A stretch of DNA of 64,000 nucleotides from an uncultured Chloroflexales bacterium. Lineage in GTDB: Bacteria; Chloroflexota; Chloroflexia; Chloroflexales; Chloroflexaceae. The position numbers and the translations under genes are program-made. Positions 60,060-64,000 of the stretch are shown here, piece after piece (the stretch's first letter is position 1; each line of letters starts with the position of its first letter). The stretch is from the NCBI GenBank assembly GCA_937902315.1, contig CALGUG010000012.1, forward strand, positions 1 through 64,000, written 5' to 3'. The notes beneath the pieces are model-generated. The model ran no database searches. It was not told the origin of the DNA and saw only the letters and a program-made list of their open reading frames with translations.

Positions 60060-60105
60060 AGAGCGCTATTCCGATTCAAAGCGCGGAATAGCGCTCTCTA
60101 TTTAT
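60060..60105 (+). terminator. Terminator after the PBP gene
   Basis: AGAGCGCTATTCCG / CGGAATAGCGCTCT, a perfect 14-bp stem with a 10-nt loop, then a weak T-rich tail. Confidence 0.82.
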
Positions 60106-60154
60106 GTCAAGATCAGTTATCTGTTTTCTTGCTCGTCAGGCGGATAGTGGGCTA

Positions 60155-60427
60155 GCTCCCATGCGATCCCTAGCGCGTCCGCCTCCGGCTACCAAAGCGG
60201 CCATCCTCCCACAACAGGGCTAGATCGCTCTCCGATGCCACTGCCCAAACCTCGCCACACCAAATCTGTTTTAAAGACTGGTATTCTCTCAACGCGAAAA
60301 AAATGAACAGCCCAGGGAAAGAGGTTGTGTGACATTTCGCGCTATCGCACGAAATGTCACACAACAAAATTAGTCAAGTTCCGCTCTGCCAAAGACCAAA
60401 TAGAAGGTAATCAAACGGATTTCGCAT
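60155..60427. repeat. Family A fragment (reverse) and family B repeat
   Basis: A core gcgtccgcctccggctacca at about 60174. B copy 60257-60427 with termini acaccaaatctg and acggatttcgcat. The palindrome at 60324-60365 has 16-bp perfect arms (GTTGTGTGACATTTCG / CGAAATGTCACACAAC). Confidence 0.82.
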
Positions 60428-60429
60428 CA

Positions 60430-61413
60430 CTACCCATTCAAATAGGGCTGAGGCCCTGAAGGAGGCGGATACTGCGGCTTGGGCGCGATGCAGGCCCGAT
60501 AGACAACATTCCAAAGGGTCGCCAAATAGCTAGCGAATAGAGCACCTAGGCCTAGCAGCAGCCCAAAGAAGAGTAGCAGGCCGATGCCCAAGAGCAGATA
60601 GGTGATCGCCGGAGTTGAGCTGCTTAGCCCAATCAGGAAGAAAAAGATTCCTGCGACCGACATCAACATACCGATAGCTGCAGCGACGACACCCATACCA
60701 AACCAAGTGAGCAAGGTTAAACCAAGATTTTGGCGAATAAGGGCCAAGGAGCGTCGAACGCTGGCCCAAACCGCCTGCTGTTCGAAGAGACAGACCCGTA
60801 GCGCAAGCGGCTCGAGAAAGGAAGATAGCAACTGTAAAACCGAGACCAAGAGCACCATAACGAAGACACACAGGAAAACGCCCAAAAAGGTCATAAAAAT
60901 TGATTCGCCGGAGATATTGCCGCTTATCCAATCGGGCATTTGAGAGAAGATGAACACAATGAACACAAAACCCATAGCTAATGAAACAAAAGTTGGCAGA
61001 CGCAAGAGCAGCATCACTCTCGTCAAGGGAGAGAGACGTTTGAGAACTGCAGCAAACGATGAGCGGATCGAAAACTCTTGGCCCAGGTCGGCTTTGGCGG
61101 CCAAGTCGATCATGGCGCCCTGCACCCACGCGCCCAGCACGATTTGAACGATCAGCAGCAACAGGGTGACGATAAAAGCAGCCGACATCCACAACAGCAG
61201 ATTCTCGTGAATCCACTGAAGATAAGCCAAGAGCTGTTCCTCATCGATCTGGAGGAAATCGAAGCGCTCGAAATCGGTCGAGGGCATGCTCACGTTAAAG
61301 CTGGCGCTGATACCGCCTGTGCCCGTTAAAACCGCTAAACATCCGAGCAGCCATAGCTTGCGTGTGCTCTTCCAGATCTGAAAGGCTCGTCCAAAACATG
61401 CTTGAATATCCAT
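60430..61413 (-). CDS. Polytopic membrane protein of unknown function
   Basis: A membrane protein of about 327 residues with about six helices (near 20-40, 72-102, 135-160, 172-205, 240-265 and 270-305). The amphipathic loops between them (AVWASVRRSLALIRQNLGLTLLTWF) are typical of glycerophosphodiesterase-membrane-domain or DUF4013-like proteins. The Pro-rich tail ends PPPSGPQPYLNG. No enzymatic motif. The start is ATG 61413 with GAGG 5 nt upstream; ATG 61440 is an alternative. Confidence 0.75.
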   Translation of the reverse strand: MDIQACFGRAFQIWKSTRKLWLLGCLAVLTGTGGISASFNVSMPSTDFERFDFLQIDEEQLLAYLQWIHENLLLWMSAAFIVTLLLLIVQIVLGAWVQGAMIDLAAKADLGQEFSIRSSFAAVLKRLSPLTRVMLLLRLPTFVSLAMGFVFIVFIFSQMPDWISGNISGESIFMTFLGVFLCVFVMVLLVSVLQLLSSFLEPLALRVCLFEQQAVWASVRRSLALIRQNLGLTLLTWFGMGVVAAAIGMLMSVAGIFFFLIGLSSSTPAITYLLLGIGLLLFFGLLLGLGALFASYLATLWNVVYRACIAPKPQYPPPSGPQPYLNG

Positions 61414-61489
61414 CGCAGCCTCACATCTTTTCTTTTTCAACTCTACTCTCTATACGCATAGCAGCATTCAGGGTTCCACAAGTAGCTCG

Positions 61490-61645
61490 CAATTGTTGTA
61501 TTTTTGGGGGCGGTATCGCGCACAGTTAGGCGCCCGTCGCGCTGGATGGGCTGTTGGTAGCCGTAGGCGGACGCGCTAGAAGCCTGCTTTGGGCCAGAGA
61601 GCTCGTCGCCAGAGCGCTACATTCATCGAGCAGATTCGCTAGGAC
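61490..61645 (+). repeat. Family A repeat
   Basis: Core gttggtagccgtaggcggac at about 61555; the left flank has tgggggcggtatcgcgcaca and the right flank tcgccagagcgct as in other A copies. The right terminus is reduced to gcagattcg. Confidence 0.75.
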
Positions 61646-61771
61646 TAACAGGGCGAGTTGAAAAGTGTGCACAAGCAATAGCTTACAACGAGCGGGCATA
61701 TTCCTTGCTCACTCTGTTAAAACAAGCTATTTACTGCAATCGAAAATTATTTAATCGCTCAAAATTCCTAG

Positions 61772-61801
61772 TTGCAGGAGCAATTGGCTTCGTGGTATGA
61801 T
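61772..61801 (+). promoter_or_regulatory. Candidate promoter of the ATP-grasp operon
   Basis: TTGCAG (61772-61777), 18-nt spacer, TATGAT (61796-61801). A small hairpin CCCTACA-tcg-TGTAGGG follows in the leader at 61860-61876. Confidence 0.55.
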
Positions 61802-61913
61802 GCAGAACACGCCACCAATTTGCTCAGTAAGTTGCAAGGTTGACCTGTTGGCATTGATGCCCTACATCGTGTAGGGTAGTTTGTGCATGTATGCCTCGTG
61901 CTAGAGTCAGGAA

Positions 61914-63383
61914 ATGCCATTGACCAATGTAGCGCATCCCCCTAATGAGCATGCATCTTTCGATAGTTATGAGCTAGGAAGTGCCTACGACGAGATGTTT
62001 GCGGCGCCGGGCACGCCCCGAGAGCACTACGCTGCCCTCTACCAGCGCCTTCGCCAGCTACCTCGCTCTGATCTTGAACGCCGCGCCCAAGCCGCCGAGC
62101 TCTCCTTCCTCAACCAAGGCATCACCTTCACCGTCTATGGCAACGAACAAGGCACCGAACGCATCATCCCTCACGATCTGCTGCCGCGCATTATTCCCGG
62201 TAGCGAATGGGATGTGATCGAAAAGGGCCTTGCTCAGCGAATTAGCGCACTCAATCTGTTTTTAAAAGATATCTATCACGATGGGCGCATTTTAACCGCT
62301 GGCGTGGTGCCGCGCGCGCTGATCTACTCCTGTCGCCACTTCCGGCGCGAAATGCGCGGAGTGCGCGTTCCACACGATGTCTATGTCTCGGTGGTTGGCA
62401 CCGATCTGATCCGTCTGCCCGATGGGCGCTTCGCCGTTTTGGAAGACAATTTGCGCGTGCCGAGCGGCGTCTCCTATATGCTCGCCAACCGCCAAGTCTT
62501 GCGCCACGTCTTCCCTCAACTCTTTCACAACTACGGTGTACGACCGATCGACCATTACGGGCAGATGTTGCTAGCGACTCTGCGCCGCCTGGCGCCCCAC
62601 AATCGCCCCGATCCGACCATCGTGCTGCTTACGCCGGGCGTTTTTAACTCGGCCTACTTCGAGCATACCTTTTTGGCGCGCCAAATGGGCGTTGAACTGG
62701 TTGAAGGGCGCGACCTGCTGGTGCACGACGATGTGGTCTATATGCGCACAACCGCCGGCCTGCAGCGCGTCGATGTGATCTATCGACGGGTCGACGATGA
62801 CTTTATCGATCCGCTCGTGTTTCGCCCGGACTCGGTCTTGGGCGTGGCGGGCCTATTCAATGCCTATCGCGCTGGCAACGTCGCGCTGGCCAATGCGATC
62901 GGCACAGGCATCGCCGACGACAAGGCTCTCTATGCCTATGTGCCCGAGATCATTCGCTACTACTTGGGCGAAGAGCCGATTCTGCCCAACGTCGAAACCT
63001 ATCTGCTCAACAACGAGAGCCATTGCAAATATGTCTTGGAAAACCTCGACAAGCTGGTGGTCAAAGCGGTCGGCGAGTCGGGCGGTTATGGCATGCTGAT
63101 CGGCCCACACGCGACGAAAGCCGAGATCGAACAGTTCCGCCGTCAGATTCTGGCCGAGCCGCGCAACTATATCGCCCAGCCGACGCTGGCGCTTTCGAGC
63201 GCGCCCTGTTTCATCGACGGCAATATCGAAGCGCGCCATATCGACCTGCGGCCCTATGTGCTCTTCAGCGGCGAGGTCAACTTGGTGCCCGGCGGTCTAA
63301 CCCGCGTGGCCTTGCGCAAAGGTTCGTTGGTGGTCAATTCGTCTCAAGGCGGTGGCAGCAAAGATACATGGGTGGTTGATTAA
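61914..63383 (+). CDS. Circularly permuted type 2 ATP-grasp protein
   Basis: Cytoplasmic ATP-dependent ligase-fold protein of 489 residues (DUF404/DUF407, circularly permuted ATP-grasp). Typical blocks are FLNQGITFTVYG, ERIIPHDLLPRIIPGSEWDVIEKGLAQRISALNLFL, VLEDNLRVPSGVSYMLANR, VVKAVGESGGYGMLIGP and the final FSGEVNLVPGGLTRVALRKGSLVVNSSQGGGSKDTWVV. These proteins cluster with alpha-E and transglutaminase-like genes and are predicted to modify peptides or a small carrier, with no established product. The next gene starts 1 bp after its stop. Confidence 0.92.
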   Translation: MPLTNVAHPPNEHASFDSYELGSAYDEMFAAPGTPREHYAALYQRLRQLPRSDLERRAQAAELSFLNQGITFTVYGNEQGTERIIPHDLLPRIIPGSEWDVIEKGLAQRISALNLFLKDIYHDGRILTAGVVPRALIYSCRHFRREMRGVRVPHDVYVSVVGTDLIRLPDGRFAVLEDNLRVPSGVSYMLANRQVLRHVFPQLFHNYGVRPIDHYGQMLLATLRRLAPHNRPDPTIVLLTPGVFNSAYFEHTFLARQMGVELVEGRDLLVHDDVVYMRTTAGLQRVDVIYRRVDDDFIDPLVFRPDSVLGVAGLFNAYRAGNVALANAIGTGIADDKALYAYVPEIIRYYLGEEPILPNVETYLLNNESHCKYVLENLDKLVVKAVGESGGYGMLIGPHATKAEIEQFRRQILAEPRNYIAQPTLALSSAPCFIDGNIEARHIDLRPYVLFSGEVNLVPGGLTRVALRKGSLVVNSSQGGGSKDTWVVD

Positions 63384-63384
63384 G

Positions 63385-64000
63385 ATGCTATCACGAGTCG
63401 CAAACAGTCTGTATTGGATGAGCCGCTATCTTGAGCGCGCCGAACACACCATCCGCGTGATGGATGTGAACTTGGTTTTGATGTTGGATCAAACGCCCGC
63501 CTATGGAGAGAAGCGTTGGAAGCGTCTGCTGCGCAGCCTGCGCATCGACGACATCGACCCCATCCCCGACGATCCACAGGAGATCACGACCAAGCTCTTC
63601 TTCGATCGCAACAGCCTCTACTCGATCATCTCGATGCTTGCCAGCGCGCGCGATAACGCCCGCCAAGTGCGCAATCAGCTTTCGTCGGAGGTCTGGGAAC
63701 AAGTCAATAGCTTGTACCTGAGGGTCAATAGCCTCAAGAGCGACGATATCTGGGGTGGGCACTCGCACCAGCAGTTCCGCGCTATCATCGAAGGCATTCA
63801 GCTCTTCCACGGTATCAGCGATGCTACGATGCGCCACGACGAAGGCTGGCACTTCCTGCAGGTAGGCCGCTACATCGAGCGCGCCAATGCCACAATCGCC
63901 CTGCTGGAAGCCTACTACGCAAACGACGAGGTCGAGATTCAAAACAACCATCACTATCTCGACTGGGTGGGCTTACTCAAATCGCGTACCGCCTTCGAAG
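63385..64000 (+). CDS. Alpha-E domain protein (DUF403), cut by the window end
   Basis: The open frame starts at ATG 63385 (MLSRVANSLYWMSRYLERAEHTIRV) and runs to the end of the window, about 205 codons without a stop. The all-helical alpha-E fold and the conserved start SRVANSLYWMSRYLERAE mark the family. It is translationally close to the ATP-grasp gene and both normally work together, often with a transglutaminase-like protease that may lie just outside. Confidence 0.9.
   Translation, partial: MLSRVANSLYWMSRYLERAEHTIRVMDVNLVLMLDQTPAYGEKRWKRLLRSLRIDDIDPIPDDPQEITTKLFFDRNSLYSIISMLASARDNARQVRNQLSSEVWEQVNSLYLRVNSLKSDDIWGGHSHQQFRAIIEGIQLFHGISDATMRHDEGWHFLQVGRYIERANATIALLEAYYANDEVEIQNNHHYLDWVGLLKSRTAFE

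Noticed and set aside
1..64000. CRISPR array
   Set aside because: The repeats are scattered one or two per gap, not regularly spaced with unique spacers, and no cas gene is present.
1..64000. tRNA or rRNA genes
   Set aside because: I scanned the gaps by eye for cloverleaf-like sequences with GTTCRANYC T-loops and found none that fold; a covariance-model scan could still detect one.

Overview
The window reads as chromosomal DNA of a free-living bacterium, most likely a member of the Chloroflexota (probably class Chloroflexia). This is an inference from the mix of genes: secreted proteins with Pro/Thr linkers, DUF11, golvesin-like and Fn3-like modules, LPxTG-type C-termini, a class A penicillin-binding protein, an RND pump without a periplasmic adaptor, mycoredoxin-like and ArsA/HSP20 proteins, and long stretches of short interspersed repeats. 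No rRNA, tRNA, prophage, insertion sequence with a transposase, or CRISPR array was seen. I count about 55 protein-coding genes, mostly single genes or short operons.

Layout: 0-5 kb holds two secreted surface proteins and an AT-rich gap. 5-9 kb has a malate/lactate dehydrogenase family gene, a two-domain multicopper oxidase and a corA gene broken by one in-frame TGA. 9.4-14 kb is a minus-strand run (HAD phosphatase, glycosyltransferase, YvcK-like, M81 peptidase). 14-17.3 kb is signalling (receiver protein, histidine kinase, OmpR-type regulator). 17.7-26.6 kb has secreted YerB-like and RlpA/golvesin proteins, a divergent qorB-like/hxlR pair, paiB and several oxidoreductases. 26.6-37.2 kb has clpS, SCP2, SH3, a methyltransferase, a large glycosidase/O-antigen-ligase fusion, a five-repeat secreted protein and feoA. 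37.7-41 kb is the RND pump. 41.7-45.3 kb is a copper-handling cluster (His-rich membrane protein, CopC with LPQTG, CopC-CopD fusion, PCu(A)C lipoprotein). 45.5-47.5 kb is EI24 plus ArsA. 47.5-57.4 kb has glutaredoxin, NrtR with a clear promoter/operator, an orphan ParB, SDR/LLM oxidoreductases, small proteins, an XRE regulator and TrhO. 57.5-64 kb has PBP1, a polytopic membrane protein and the circularly permuted ATP-grasp/alpha-E pair that runs off the end.

The most unusual feature lies between genes. About 20 intergenic gaps carry copies of three short repeat families. Family A is about 165 bp with a GCGTCCGCC core. Family B is about 120-170 bp, usually with a 42-nt palindrome. Family C is a GC-rich hairpin block. 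A and B share the same terminal inverted repeat (ATACCAAATYCG). The family B palindrome changes sequence between copies while both arms stay complementary, which looks like covariation. Other points worth following are the glycosidase-ligase fusion, the wall-anchored CopC lacking its DGH histidine, the corA UGA, and compact operators at nrtR and feoA.
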